Part shown: positions 1 through 10,939 of the stretch, piece after piece
Numbering within the stretch: position 1 is the first letter of the stretch
Layout of the letters: every line of letters begins with the position of its first letter
Source of the DNA: Heloderma charlesbogerti
Taxonomy: Eukaryota; Chordata; Lepidosauria; Squamata; Helodermatidae
Assembly (NCBI GenBank): GCA_026122225.1
Contig: JANEZZ010000399.1
Span: 3,048,001 to 3,112,000 of the forward strand
DNA length: 64,000 nucleotides
Reading direction: 5' to 3'
The notes under the pieces: generated by a model
What the model saw: the letters and a program-made list of their open reading frames with translations, nothing else
Databases searched by the model: none
Told to the model about the DNA's origin: nothing
Program-made: the position numbers and the translations under genes

Positions 1-123
1 AGATTACGTTGCATTTTTAGTGACATGGTGATTTTAGTGTTCAGGCATTTTTCTTTTGTTGTAAGCTGCCTTGGATAGCCAAAAGAGAGGAAGGTGGGTT
101 ATCAGTGTTTTTAAATAAATAAA
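1..123 (+). mobile_element. L2-like LINE 3' tail fragment
   Basis: The stretch ends with 'gtaagctgcc ttgga', a purine-rich 'gaaggtgggttat' segment and a (TAAA)n tail. This is the usual ending of squamate L2-type LINEs and of SINEs that borrow that tail. No coding remnant is visible and the left part is cut by the window edge. Confidence 0.55.
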
Positions 124-311
124 ACTAATTAAGCAGTTAGCTATGATTTGTATACTATAGAAACCATGTCATTAAATTATTTCAGTGGAAAGCACAGTTA
201 TTGTGTGTTGCAGCAAAACCTTGAAACACTTTACTAACACATTTATAATTGTTTAAGCTTTCGTGGACTAGTCCACAAAAATTTAGGCCATAATACATTT
301 GCTAGTCTCTA

Positions 312-440
312 AAACAGAGGTTGGGAAACTTTTTACAGCTGAGGGCTACATTCCCTCCAGGGAATATAGATGTGGGCTGGAGCCAGACATGGGCTGGATG
401 AAAACCAAAAGTGAATAGGGCCAAAGAAGTAGGTGTGGAC
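312..440 (+). mobile_element. hAT-like DNA transposon fragment, left end
   Basis: It starts 'cagaggttgggaaactttt', close to the CAGGGGTGGGGAACC terminus seen on other hAT-like copies here, and continues with 'gagggctacattccctcc' as in the 53.02 kb element. No right terminus or TSD was found, so it is probably truncated. A CT-rich tract (about 466-486) follows. Confidence 0.45.
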
Positions 441-547
441 ACCACTTTTCTGCCATCCTATATTCTCTCTCTCCCTCTCTCTCTGTCATTGTTCCTTTCA
501 TCAGCCACTCCTTCTCTCTTCTACACATGCACTATCCATCTATACCA

Positions 548-665
548 GGGCTGGCAACCTTTTTTGGACTGTGCTCACATTTAGCATTGAGAAACTGTCC
601 TGGGCACCACCACAAAATGGCTGTCATGGGAGGCATGGCAAAGGACAAATAACCTGCCCAAAAGA
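548..665 (+). mobile_element. hAT-like MITE fragment ('acaaaatggctg' family)
   Basis: It begins 'cagggctggcaaccttttt' and carries 'cacaaaatggctgtcatgg'. The same core occurs at about 10790-10935. CAGGG-type termini suggest the hAT superfamily. Only the left end is convincing and no TSD was found. Confidence 0.45.
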
Positions 666-739
666 CTGAGTACAAAGCATAGGTGGGGGTCACAATGCAT
701 TTGAACCCACAGTTTTCAGCACCAACAGAAACCTGTTTC

Positions 740-1900
740 ACAGCAATCCCAGCTGCCTGTAAGAAAACGTGTTAATGGGAAAAGGGTGAGAGGGTAGGAA
801 ACCTTGTCAGGCACCAAGGAAGGTGTCTAGGAGGCCTATTGGTTCCCACAGGCACCACATTGCCTACCCTGATCTATATGCATACACACACACATGACTT
901 CCTCACACTTACCACATACCCCATCCATACACACAAACATACACAAGCATTCACCCTATTCATTTTCCCTTCTCAGGCAGGCAAGCATGAGGTTGGAGGC
1001 CAAACCACAGAGCCTGCTGCATTGGGCTCAGTCAATGTTTTTATCCAATGGTAGATAGTTTGCTTAGCACTCCGGTATCACCAGTTTGCTAGAATTAATG
1101 CCTATTATAGTTTATGGTGCACATCAGTCATAAGAAAAACTAAATGGAGGTGCGAGCTTGCAAATAAGTTGGTTCAGGGCTTGTAGATTTGCCAATGGGC
1201 CAAACTAAGGTACCTCTGGCTGTGGGAATGAACCCCAAATCCAAACTGGTCTGCTTTAGAGTCTTCACCCTTACATATATGCTTTTCCACTTGTTCCAGC
1301 CTGTCTTTCTGCTCTACACAGTCAGTTGGCACATGGAAATGCCACTGCAATATTTTCCGTATCTTTGTGAAGGCAAAATAATGCTTGCAAATTAAATATC
1401 TGCCCGTCTCACTTTTTTATTTCAAATATATGTGTTTGAGGATTAATGGGTTTCAAGGAGCAGCAAAGAACAAGTTCAAGTATGCTTTCAACAAAGAAAG
1501 CATACTTGCTTTTTGTATTATTATTTTTTGGGTAGATACACAGTGAATAAAGTATTTTCATAGCTTCTCTAAAAACTACAATTGCTGTACAAGGTAATAA
1601 TAAGAGGTTGTAACAATTCTAAGGCATCAGTGACCTGTTTCCAATTCCATCTTTAACAACTCAAGCTTGTACTGGATATCCTTGATTTAGTTGCAGTACA
1701 TCCCTTGACATCCTATTCATTTTGCTTCCTGTTGTTGCAATTGGCTGGATTTGTCAGATTAAAAGGTGACAATTCAAACAAACAAACAAACAAACACACA
1801 CTTGATTTAAGAAGCTGTATAATAGATGTTGATGCAATGGTGAAAAACCAGCCAGCCTTTTATTTAGTCTTGTTACATGGGTGCATTTGAAGTGTTGGTC
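740..1900. other. Repeat-poor stretch with minor simple repeats
   Basis: I see no gene or recognisable transposon. It holds a CA-rich tract near 880-950 and a (CAAA)n/(CA) microsatellite near 1777-1800. An almost perfect 13-bp inverted match ('atgctttcaac' around 'aaagaaagcat') lies near 1481-1506. The open frames here are short and unsupported. Confidence 0.5.
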
Positions 1901-1904
1901 ATCA

Positions 1905-2300
1905 TTTGTAAAACCCCTTACTGGTTAGGGACCAGGGTATTTACAGGACTGCCTACTCCCCTATAATCCCGCCTACCACCAGATCTTTGAGGGAGGCCCT
2001 ACTCCTTGTCCCACCAACATCAGATGTACAGTTGGTGGGAACTTGGGTTAGGGACTTCTCAAGTGCAGCACCCCGCCAGATTTGATAAGGGAAGCTTATC
2101 AAGATTCTTTCTCATCACTCCTGCTACGCATGATGAATATCTTTTTAAAATGTGGCTTCAATATTAGTGTGTCGTCATCCCCCCCTCCTGGCTTGGTGTA
2201 GTTTTGGTGAGATTGCCTAGTTCTGTTGCTGATTTTGCTCCTGCTTTTGTACTGCTAAAGATTTTTTTTGTCATTGTTTTGTGGTGGCTTCTTAACTAAA
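1905..2300 (+). mobile_element. L2-clade LINE, C-terminal coding remnant and 3' UTR
   Basis: The decayed translation resembles the C-terminal part of squamate L2 reverse transcriptases: a 'tactggttagggaccagggtat' motif, then a segment corresponding to the usual 'REALLLVPPTSDV' region. An AT-rich 3' UTR and a (TAAA)n tail near 2295 follow. The copy is 5' truncated and full of lesions, so it is inactive. L2 elements are APE-type non-LTR retrotransposons. Confidence 0.6.
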
Positions 2301-2429
2301 TAAATAAACACTAGTGGCCAAACAGCCACCCCCCAGCTCAGGATAGCCCCTAGGAATCTTCCAAGACGCCCTCCCTCACTTCTCACTTGTGTTGCAATCT
2401 GGTAAATGGTTCCTGGGTCCAGGAGACAG

Positions 2430-2722
2430 GCTCACTGCCTGTTCTCAGTGGGGTTGCAATCCCTCTGAAAGAACAGGTTTGTAGACTGGGGGTACTCCTA
2501 GATCGAGCACTGTCGTGGAGACCCAAGTGGCCATGGTGATCAGCCTCGGTTTTATTGGCACTCTGATTTTAATATCTCATTTTAATATCATATTTCATTC
2601 TTATCTTTTGTTAATTTTATCTCTTGTTGTTCACCACTCTGGAATCTGTTTAGATGTAGAATGGCATACAAATGTTGTAAGTAATTAAATAAATAAAGGT
2701 ATGTAATAAATAAATAAATAAA
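2430..2722 (+). mobile_element. L2-clade LINE fragment (post-RT segment plus 3' tail)
   Basis: Bases 2470-2545 translate approximately as 'GVLLDRALSWRPKW', matching the 'LGVLLDP.LS.E.QVA' block that follows the reverse transcriptase in L2 elements here. A typical L2 3' UTR and a (AAAT)n tail ending near 2722 come next. Internal sequence is missing between the two parts. Confidence 0.5.
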
Positions 2723-4055
2723 GTAAGGAAAAGCAAGACTCTCCCACATTGTCTGTCATGTCCAACCACTGTGCAAGCAAAAATCACTCAGCCTTTCTGG
2801 CTGCATGTATCAGAAGACATATGAGAACAAATCTCTGGCATTCAAAAATCGAAGCCGGCTAGTTAGCCAAATCTGTGTTTGTGGCTTCCTGTGCATTCAT
2901 GAAGAGCTATCATTTTTAACAAAAAAAAGGCAGAAGACTGAAACATCTTAATCAGTTAGCAAAAGGTCTGAGATCACACCTTTTGATTAAAATACACTTG
3001 ATTTACTTACCACCGACGTTACGTCTCACTGAAGCAAACACTACTATTTCTATTCCAGTGAAGGTACATGGATAATTAAGAAAAGGCTATTTTGACTGTT
3101 GGTTTTTCTAGATTCAGAAAATATTGGGTTAGTATGGGGGCTTCTACATAAGTAAACAAGCACTACAAAAACACATACACACCATCCTTTGTATGTATTT
3201 GGTTCAAAAAGTGTAACCTTTTGAATGTTCCATGAAAGATATAGCTCACTACTTTGGGGGGCTTTGGTATGGAATAGAATGCTTGTTCTAACTATTTTCT
3301 TTACACTTCAACTTTATTGTTTCAGATTTTATTTAAAGGCTTGAGTGGCTGAAACATTTATTTTTAGCCCCTGCAGATAGCTTTAAATTTGCTTCTGTTT
3401 TCCCCATCAAGTTACCACATAGAGTGACATTCATTTATTGGGTCTCTCGTCTTTTATTATACCAACCAAGCAACACCAATGGAAGTACACCCAGTGACCC
3501 TTCTGCCCATCTGTTTTCATGTCTCAACAATCACAGCAGGCATGTTCAAAGACAAGTGTCAAGCCATTAGGACAACTTGACAGTTTCTGAAACCTTTGGA
3601 GTATCAGATACCATTCAAAGCCAGCCTCTTGAACGGAAAAACGGACCAAAGCCAAAGTTTCAAACAGGTATTTTTCCCCCCAAGAAGTAGCTACCAGAAC
3701 TAGGACTTGCAGGACTAAAATTACCAAGACCAAATTAAACAATAGCCCAGAATGAAATATTTTCCTTTTTAATTGTACCCCCTTTCCCCAACAAAACAAT
3801 ACTCCTCAAACGAGCTCTCACAAGGAGCAGTTTCTGAAATTATTGAGTGGGTTTCCCCACATTTTCTTTAAAGCAAGGCAAGGCATTTCTAAATTCACTT
3901 TACGCAGGAAAAAAATGAAGAAATATCAACCAAATGCATTAAAAAAAAACCCAGCTTAAATGTAACGGCAAAGTCTACTCTTTGCCCAACAGTTCTATTT
4001 TTATTAAAACTAGGCTAGTCACTGCCAAACTGCATGCTGGGACACACCAGCATGC
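2723..4055. other. Repeat-poor unique-looking stretch
   Basis: I see no element or gene I can support. The composition is ordinary AT-rich non-coding DNA, with a minus-strand open frame of 91 codons (3524-3799) that has no recognisable domain and looks like chance. Confidence 0.45.
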
Positions 4056-4059
4056 CACA

Positions 4060-4905
4060 AGGGAACTGTTTGTGTGCTGTGACAAATAAATCAGCCACTA
4101 AAGGCCCCTGTGAGTCCAATGGACTGACTCGTGGAATAGGCTGCCCATGGCATCTCTGCCCAATTCATTGCTTTGACCTCCTCTCCTTTCACTCTGCCTC
4201 AGCTGAGGAAGGGTAATCTTGCTTCACCTCTGTATTGGGAGTGCCTGGAGTATTTAATCACTCCTGAGATCAAGATGCTGAAACAGGGCCAGCCCTAAGA
4301 TTAAGCAGAGTGAGGCAGCTGCCTCAGGTGATAGATGCTGAAGGTGGAGAGCGGCAGTGAGATGATGGAGGCCAGTGCTGTGTGCGCCATGCACCTTGCC
4401 CTCCACTCCCTAAACTAGCCTGCAGTTGGGAGGACAGAGCTGCGTATGTAACAGCCTGCTGTCCTCCAGTGTCCCATTGAGAGGACTGATGTAAGAATCA
4501 ACTACCAGTGTGGTTATCTTCTGTATGTGGAATGGGGGACACCCTCTTATTCTCTGCCTTAGGCAGCAGCCTGTTTGGGGGCAGCTTTAAAGATGCAAAA
4601 CTATCCAATCTCAGGAGAGGCTGCCCTCTGAGGCTTTGTGTGAGTTTCTGCTCCTGCCTTGCCTCCTTCCAGTCAGGAGGCAGTCCCAGAACACTGACTT
4701 GTACAGAAATACAAGGGATGGGCTCCACCATGAGCAGGTTATTCTTATTCTCACACACTCTAAAAGTAAGCACTCTGGGGCGCAAGAAGGAACACGTGCT
4801 TCCAATTTTAATTTAGAAAGCATGCTTCGGCTCAGAGATGTTTGGGAAAACACAGATATAGACTTATACAAGATGATACCATGGTGTTGAGGAGAACGCT
4901 TATAA
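4060..4905 (+). repeat. Old diverged repeat, copy A (partner at 28240-28770)
   Basis: Several ordered blocks match a second site 24 kb downstream in the same orientation. They include 'gtgctgtgacaaataaat' (partner 'gtgccgtgagaaataaat'), 'actctaaaagtaa', 'tccaattttaatt' and a following 'tttgggaaaacac'/'tttggaaaacaaa' block. Spacing is similar but not identical. I do not recognise the family. It could be an ancient transposon or a duplicated non-coding segment. Confidence 0.5.
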
Positions 4906-5219
4906 ATGATTAAGCATTTATACATGATTAGCCTCTACAGTCCATCAAGCAGCTCTTAACACCATCCTCATTTTTTAAAAGGAAAAGGGAGAGATGTGCA
5001 AGCCCACCTTCTAACCTGGAGGTTCTACTTCTTAATCTAAAAACAGTAAAGAGTAAAGACTATAGTCACTCAGCAGAAAGGGCGAGTCACTTAGCATGTG
5101 CTCAGACTCAGAGGCACTTGCTACATCACATTGCAGGACTGAGCCCTACTATTTATTTTTTATTTTTAAAGAAACAGGTTCCAGGGTTGACGGCTTGCAA
5201 GCTCTGGGAACAAGTCCTG

Positions 5220-5303
5220 TTAGGGCCAAAACAGACACCAAAATTCATCGCTAGCAGCTACAGCTTGTTTTCATTTTTACTCTAGAGTAGGCCTATTTAG
5301 ACA
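5220..5303 (+). mobile_element. TTA-flanked MITE, left half
   Basis: It follows TTA with 'gggccaaaacagacacc' and ends just after 'tactctagagtaggc'. The element at 6860-7054 has the same terminus and the same internal 'tactctagagta' palindrome. This copy lacks a clear right end. Confidence 0.45.
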
Positions 5304-5676
5304 TTATAAATGTGCCTCAATATTTATATGCCTCAATAGGACAGTCTAACATGAGTTTCAGGGCCAGGGCTGTGTGCTGCGCATGCCCTCGGTGCCAGTA
5401 TCGAACGGGGAAGGTTGCAGCAGGCTTCTATTGGCATTCACTTGAACGCGAGCAGAAACCTATGTGCGACTGGGAAATCCCGATGAAGCAGGGGGTCACA
5501 TGGAGGCTTCTGCTTGCATTCCTGCAAACATTGAGTTGAAACCCTCTACAGACTTCCTGATTCAAGATGGGGAGGTTGGTGACTGAGGGGGTGGGACTTT
5601 TATGTGCGGGCATCATCCCTCATATTCATGTTAGTCTACCCTATTCAGGCATAAGGCCCAATTAGGTTTATAATCC

Positions 5677-5763
5677 CAGTCCATCCTTTTCCAACCTAGT
5701 GCTCTCCAGGTGTGTTGGACTACAACATCCATAATCCCCCAGCCACTAGGTTGGAAAAAACTG
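5677..5763. mobile_element. Short hAT-like MITE with long terminal inverted repeats
   Basis: Terminal arms 'ttttccaacctagtg' and 'cactaggttggaaaa' are perfect 15-bp inverted repeats around a 'tggactacaacatcc' core typical of the abundant short hAT MITEs of reptiles. I could not identify a matching 8-bp TSD. Confidence 0.55.
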
Positions 5764-6028
5764 CTCCAGTCCTCTTGTGAGTAATTTTATGAGCCCCAAA
5801 GGCTTTTCCTTTAAACCACTCTTCTATTTTCTCCTTTCAATAATTCTCCATCAGAAAAGAAAACCAAGAGGCCCTGAGGCTAATCAGTGCCTATAGCCAA
5901 GGGATCCCCTGAAAGAGAGACCACATCCCAATCAAGCCCAACATTTTTCAGCCAAAAAGGCCTTCTACTGGGGCTATCTATAAAAACAGACAACAAACAT
6001 ATTTATGATATTTGTAAAAATAATAAAA

Positions 6029-6052
6029 AAAATGAATGAATGAATGAATGAA
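6029..6052. repeat. (AATG)n microsatellite
   Basis: About six consecutive AATG units follow a poly-A run. This is a simple repeat with no coding potential. Confidence 0.9.
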
Positions 6053-6340
6053 CAACCCAATGAACAACCCAAGTAATACAACAGTCAGCCAATGAAACAT
6101 CATTTAAGAACGTTAAAAAGTATTGATATAATATGCCTTAAAAAGAATGGTATATATTTTACTGACATGTATCTAAAGGCATTATTCAAAATACTTGCAG
6201 AGTTCTCTAAAGGATGTGAACTTGATTAACTGAAGTGCAGCAACAAAAGTAACTGGAAGAAAGAAATCAGGGATGTCTATGTTTGGTTTCATGACCAATC
6301 CCTTCCCGAAATTGAGGTAAATGCAAGGTAAACTTTACAG

Positions 6341-6471
6341 CAGAGATAGGGAACCTGTGTCCCTCCAGACAGTTTTGGACTACCACCCATCACCCTAGGC
6401 ATCATAGCCAATAGTGAACGATGGGAGGTGCAGTCCAACAACATATGGGAGCCACACGTTTCCCATCCCTG
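6341..6471. mobile_element. hAT-like MITE with 8-bp TSD (7/8)
   Basis: It begins 'cagagatagggaacctg' and ends 'cgtttcccatccctg', decayed forms of the CAGGGATGGGGAAC terminus. Flanks 'ctttacag' (6333-6340) and 'cttttcag' (6472-6479) match at seven of eight positions, fitting the 8-bp TSD of the hAT superfamily. The 131-bp element has no coding capacity. Confidence 0.75.
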
Positions 6472-6859
6472 CTTTTCAGAATGTTTCCTTTGGAGAAGAG
6501 AGTGCTGGAGCATTACGATGTCTTTATCATAGTTTATTTACAAATGAACAAGTTGAGCAATATTATGGGGGCACAAGCAGGCAACCCAAAGCAACCACAA
6601 TCCAGGACCTAAACTCTATTTGCCAGCCAAATCTAAAAGGACCGATTCTCAGCTCCCTTGGCACTCCCTCAGTCCACTCAAATCCAATCAGTGTCAGCCT
6701 CTATCTGACCCTGTAGGTATGGGAAACTCAAGCTGCATGTCTTTGCGAAAGGGTGGCCAAATTGCCCATCGATGACTACTGCCCCAACCAAGAAGCAGGC
6801 CACACAAAAACCTTTTTAAAGGAAGCCTTTGCATAGTAAGACAGCATAGCACAGCATTA

Positions 6860-7054
6860 GGGCCGAAACAGACATTACTCTAAATCTGTGTATAGCAGAT
6901 CATGCCTTTTTTTTTTTCATTTTTACTCTAGAGTAGGCACAGGGATCTTAAAAGTTCTCCTTTTCCCCATGCTAGTGTCCCAATTCAGATTGGGTGGCCT
7001 GCGCCTACTTTAAAGTAAAATGAAAAAAGATATAGCTGCGAGATACAGATGTTT
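6860..7054. mobile_element. TTA-flanked MITE with GGGCC termini
   Basis: The left end 'gggccgaaacagacatt' follows TTA; the right end is 'agatgtttggggccc'. Inside are 'tactctagagtaggc' and, inverted, 'cgcctactttaaagta', so the element is a partial foldback. A TTA before the left end also occurs at 5217-5219 and near 20614-20626. This suggests a 3-bp TWA-type target site (PIF/Harbinger-like), but the right flank here reads TTC, so the TSD is not confirmed. Confidence 0.5.
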
Positions 7055-7082
7055 GGGGCCCTTCTAGATGAATGCTGCTGCT

Positions 7083-7275
7083 CTTAGGAACACAGGAAGC
7101 TGCCTTATTACCAGGTCAGACCACTGATGCAGCTAGCTCAGTGTTGCCTTCACTGACTGGCAGTGGCTCTCCAGGATTTTGGACAGGGGTCTTTCCCAGC
7201 CCTACTGGATATGCAGGGACTGAACCTGGGACCTTTTGCATGCAAAGCAGGTGCTCTACCACTGAGCCAGTGCAG
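7083..7275 (-). mobile_element. tRNA-derived SINE
   Basis: On the minus strand the head reads 'tggctcagtggtagagcac' (box A-like) and 'ggttcagtccc' (box B-like), as in a tRNA-derived RNA polymerase III promoter. It is followed by the body and a tail ending in 'aaggcagcttcctgtgttcc'-type sequence. A second copy lies on the plus strand at 61424-61965, split by a transposon. It is transcribed by Pol III and mobilised by LINE enzymes in trans. Confidence 0.75.
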
Positions 7276-7289
7276 GGCAGGGTACTGGA

Positions 7290-8016
7290 AGTTTTAAAAG
7301 CATGTTTGGAAGTAACCACTTGCTTTCCAGATCTTGCAACCAAGAACCATCCCAGGCAAAAATAACCCGGTTCCACTTTTTTCCAGTCTGCCAATGTCCA
7401 ATATACCTGGGCAGGTGGCCTAGTGAGAAAAAAATGTTTGTGGACTAGTAACATTTGCAGACTTATTTGCAAGGCTGACTGAAAGGCTTACTTACTAGCT
7501 GATGTTGGTTAAGTTATGAGAAGATGGGAGCGCTATGCTAAAGGCATGATTTTATTATGCATACATATGGGCAGCTGTAAAATTGAATGAGATGAGAAAA
7601 AGAGAGTTTATGTTCATTTCCTCTTCATTCTTGAAAAGCATGTGTAAAGGCAGTGTAAAGAAAAAACTCCTTCTCACAGCATCAATTTAGAAACCCGATT
7701 TAGAAACAAACGCAACAAGCAAAGAAAGATTAAAATGAGCTGAACTTCTAGCTCTCCCCAAAGAGTGGCAAAGGGAAGTTCCTTTATGCAAATGTCATAT
7801 CCTAAACTAAATCTATTTTTTGACAAGAGGAAACTCTGTTGCTAATCCTAGTCATATAAAGTTTCCGGCTATGGTTCAACTCTAAAGCTGAAACATCTAG
7901 GTCATTACAAAGGTCCTTTAGACAGGTGATCTAATTGGTTACGACTACTGGTAAAATGTTTTTTAAAAGTAACATTTCTTGCCCCAGCCCACTCTGTCAG
8001 TTAAAGAGCACAATAA
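7290..8016. other. Repeat-poor stretch
   Basis: No gene or identifiable mobile element. The composition is ordinary AT-rich non-coding sequence. Confidence 0.45.
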
Positions 8017-8024
8017 ATCTAGGC

Positions 8025-8157
8025 CAGCCTTCCACAACCCTGTGCCCTCCAGATCATTTGGAGTACATCACTTAGCCCCTACCACCATGGCCAATGGCCA
8101 GGGATGATGGGAGTTATAGTCCAAAACATCAGGAGGGTATCATGTTGTGGGAGACTG
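8025..8157. mobile_element. hAT-like MITE with 8-bp TSD (7/8)
   Basis: The ends 'cagccttccacaac' and 'gttgtgggagactg' form imperfect terminal inverted repeats. Flanks 'atctaggc' (8017-8024) and 'atctagac' (8158-8165) agree at seven of eight positions. The core contains the 'ccctccagat' and 'atgatgggagttatagtcc' segments common to this MITE group. Confidence 0.75.
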
Positions 8158-8164
8158 ATCTAGA

Positions 8165-9200
8165 CCAATGAATTTGAAGCCTGTAACATGTTTGACTTTC
8201 AGGAGCACATTTGATTAGCATTATTACAATGAATATCACAGAAATGATTTGATCAAAACAACAAGATTATAGAAGTTAATATGTGGTTATGATACAATCC
8301 AAAAGAGCCAAGACGATACATACAAGGAGGTGGCACATTCATATGTGGGTTCTGGTATCTGCTTTCATTATGGTGGCTCCCTGTGCCAAATTGCTACACC
8401 CAAGACCGAGGACTCTTGGTACTGGGCGGGGGGGGGGGGGAGGCAGGAAGTGGCGATGCTTCAACTCAAGTGTTTCAACCACGGCTCTAGGTTTGAAATC
8501 AACAAGTGCAAGACCATTATAGAATTCTAGTCATGATCCCAGGCCATATAATATAATAAATATATAAATGTGCCACCTGATTTCAGACCAATTTAATTTC
8601 CATGGTGTTTCTGAAGGGAACCCTGGGATTTGTTGTTTAGGGGATGTGGGGACAGAACTGGGATCACAGAACAGAGAATTCACCCTCACAAAACAATGAT
8701 TCACTGGGAGTGGGAGAATCATGATTAAATTGGTTTTTTAAACTGCAATATTTGCACTGTAATGCTAGAAGCAGCACATGCTTCTAGAAGTAGCACACTT
8801 TTCTGATTACAGAGAGAGACGGGGGAACACTCCTTCTGGTTCTAAACATTAAATTTGCTGTCATGCAGGAAACTGGGGGGCCTCTGCTCTTGAATTATGT
8901 GATTGAGAAAGTGGAGAACAAGCACCAGCCTTCTGAGTAGACAGACGGGCAAAAGATTCAGGTTTTAAAACAGATTCTTTGGGTACTGAAACATCAGACC
9001 AATGTCAGAAAACAAGACTGTACTAGCCAGATGTCTTGAATGGGTCATATTGGGTCTAGAAAAAGCCAGGGCCAGGCTAGATCCTACTGGAACCTTAGTA
9101 CTGTGAATCAGACCCTTTCTGCTGACCTCCCATGTTACTTACTGGAAGTGGAGGGGACAGCTCAGAGGACACAGCCATCATGGAGATCTTTTGATGCTAA
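8165..9200. other. Repeat-poor stretch with a poly-G run
   Basis: A G homopolymer lies at about 8427-8440. Otherwise I see no gene, RNA or transposon that can be supported. Confidence 0.45.
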
Positions 9201-9229
9201 CATGTATGAATGGTGAATTAGGTCTGCAG

Positions 9230-9965
9230 ATGACACTGAATGATTCATGGTTGTTAAAACCAAGAGGGATAACAAAGAGCTCCAAACGGATCTCTCCGAA
9301 ACGGTGAATGTGGTTCAATGTAAGAAAGTGTCAACTGATGCACATTGGGCAAAATATCCTAACTTTACACACATGCTGAGCTGGCGATGGCTGACCAAGA
9401 AAGGGATCTTAGAGTTCTGGTGAATAGTTTGATGAAAATGTCCACCCAGGATGAGGCTGCTGTGAAAGGGGCAAATTACATGTTGGGGATCATTAGGAAA
9501 GGAACTGCAAATATAACTGCTAATATCATAATACCTTTGTACAAATCTGTGTACAACCACACTTGGAATAATACTGATCAATTCATCTCAAAAGGGAAAT
9601 TGTAGAGCTAGAAAAGGACAACCAAAATGATCAAGGGGCTGGAGCAACTCCCCTATGAGGAAAGGATACGTTTTAAAAGGCGAGTAAGGGGAGGCAGTGG
9701 TGTATAAAATTAGGCACCCTATGGCGAAAGTGGACAGGCCTCTCTTATAACACTAGAATCTGGGGTCATCCAATGAGGCTGAATGGTGTGTGATTCAGGA
9801 CAGACAAAAAGAAGTACTTCTTCACACAGCACAGGGAACATGAGTTATTCTCATGCTCTGCTTGTGGGCTTCCCAGAGGCACCTGGTTGGCCACTGCAGG
9901 ATCAGAATACTGGACTAGATGTACCTTTAGGTTCTCCTAGATTGCATACATTACAGTGGGCAGAC
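9230..9965 (+). mobile_element. CR1-like LINE, C-terminal pol remnant
   Basis: The translation near 9399-9650 reads 'RDLRVLVNSLMKMSTQDE', 'GIIRKGTANIT', then 'KMIKGLEQLPYEERIRF'. This order is typical of the region after the reverse transcriptase in CR1-group LINEs. Further remnants ('aggacagacaaaaagaag', 'gttggccactgcagg', 'ctggactagatg') carry the match to about 9965. The frame is broken by stops at 9603-9605 and later. It is a 5'-truncated dead copy; 54.08-54.46 kb holds a second one. Confidence 0.65.
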
Positions 9966-10029
9966 CACTGTATGGCTGGAGGTCTAGCACAACAGTAACA
10001 CTGTTTACTTAGTGTTTACCCAGGCATTT

Positions 10030-10195
10030 TAAAATGTATATAATGTCTCAATGATGCTCGTTGATATTATTGCTGACTTTTTATGATGTTCAGGTTATTG
10101 TTTTATTGTATCATTATTTGCATATGTTCTACACCACCCTGAAATTTTATTATATGAAGGGTGGAATAAAAGTTGTTTTAAATAAATCAAAACAA
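10030..10195 (+). mobile_element. L2-like LINE 3' tail
   Basis: A T-rich 3' UTR is followed by 'accaccctgaaattt', 'gaagggtggaataaaagt' and an A-rich tail, as in L2 3' ends. There is no coding part. Confidence 0.5.
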
Positions 10196-10199
10196 TAAT

Positions 10200-10785
10200 G
10201 TTAGTGTTCTAAAATTATTTTATATATGTATATTTATGTGTTTAGAAAAAAGAATATTCAGTATATTTGTACCATCACCTTCACCCAGGTCAATTAACCT
10301 CTTTCATTAGCTAGGCACAGTAAAAAATAAAACAGTTTGGAAAACACAAAGTTCTCATATGAGAATAGAAAAAATAGGAGGAAAGAAAGAAGTGAATGGA
10401 GAGAGGAAAGGAAAGAGCTATTTTGAGAGGCCCAGGAAAACAGAGATGGGAAATGTATACTCAAGTAATGTAATTCATCCCACCCCAGCTGTGCGTCCTT
10501 TGCTACCCAGGAATAGAAAAAGGATGGATATTAGTACTAGTAAAGCCTGTAGCTTAAACCAGTGTGTAGTCATTCCCTGAATAAGAAATACTGGATTGCC
10601 CTAGAATAAGGTTGCCACCATCTTTCCCCCTTGCAATGCCCCTGTGCCTTTAACAGTTGCATATCAAGCAGAAATTCACCAGGTGCAGCTTTCCGTGGCT
10701 TTCCTGTTGAGTTGTTGTCTTACATGGCTGTTAAAATCATAGGGATCCTGTTAGAATAAAAGGCATTAGCCCTACTCTGTAATCC
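10200..10785. other. Repeat-poor stretch
   Basis: AT-rich unique-looking sequence. I see no element or gene. Confidence 0.4.
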
Positions 10786-10789
10786 AGGG

Positions 10790-10935
10790 AGCCCCAACTT
10801 TTATGGGTTGGTGGGTTCATTTGGAAATTAGAGTATTTTGGGTGCTCTTACAGAATGGCTGCCACGGTGGTGGGATTTGCTCATTCACAAAATGGCTGCC
10901 ATGGTGGACATAGTGGGTAACAAAACACTCATTTC
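10790..10935 (+). mobile_element. hAT-like MITE fragment ('acaaaatggctg' family)
   Basis: It starts 'cagggagccccaactttt' and contains two 'aaatggctgcca' blocks, matching the copy at 548-665. The right end and TSD are not visible. Confidence 0.5.
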
Positions 10936-10939
10936 CCAG

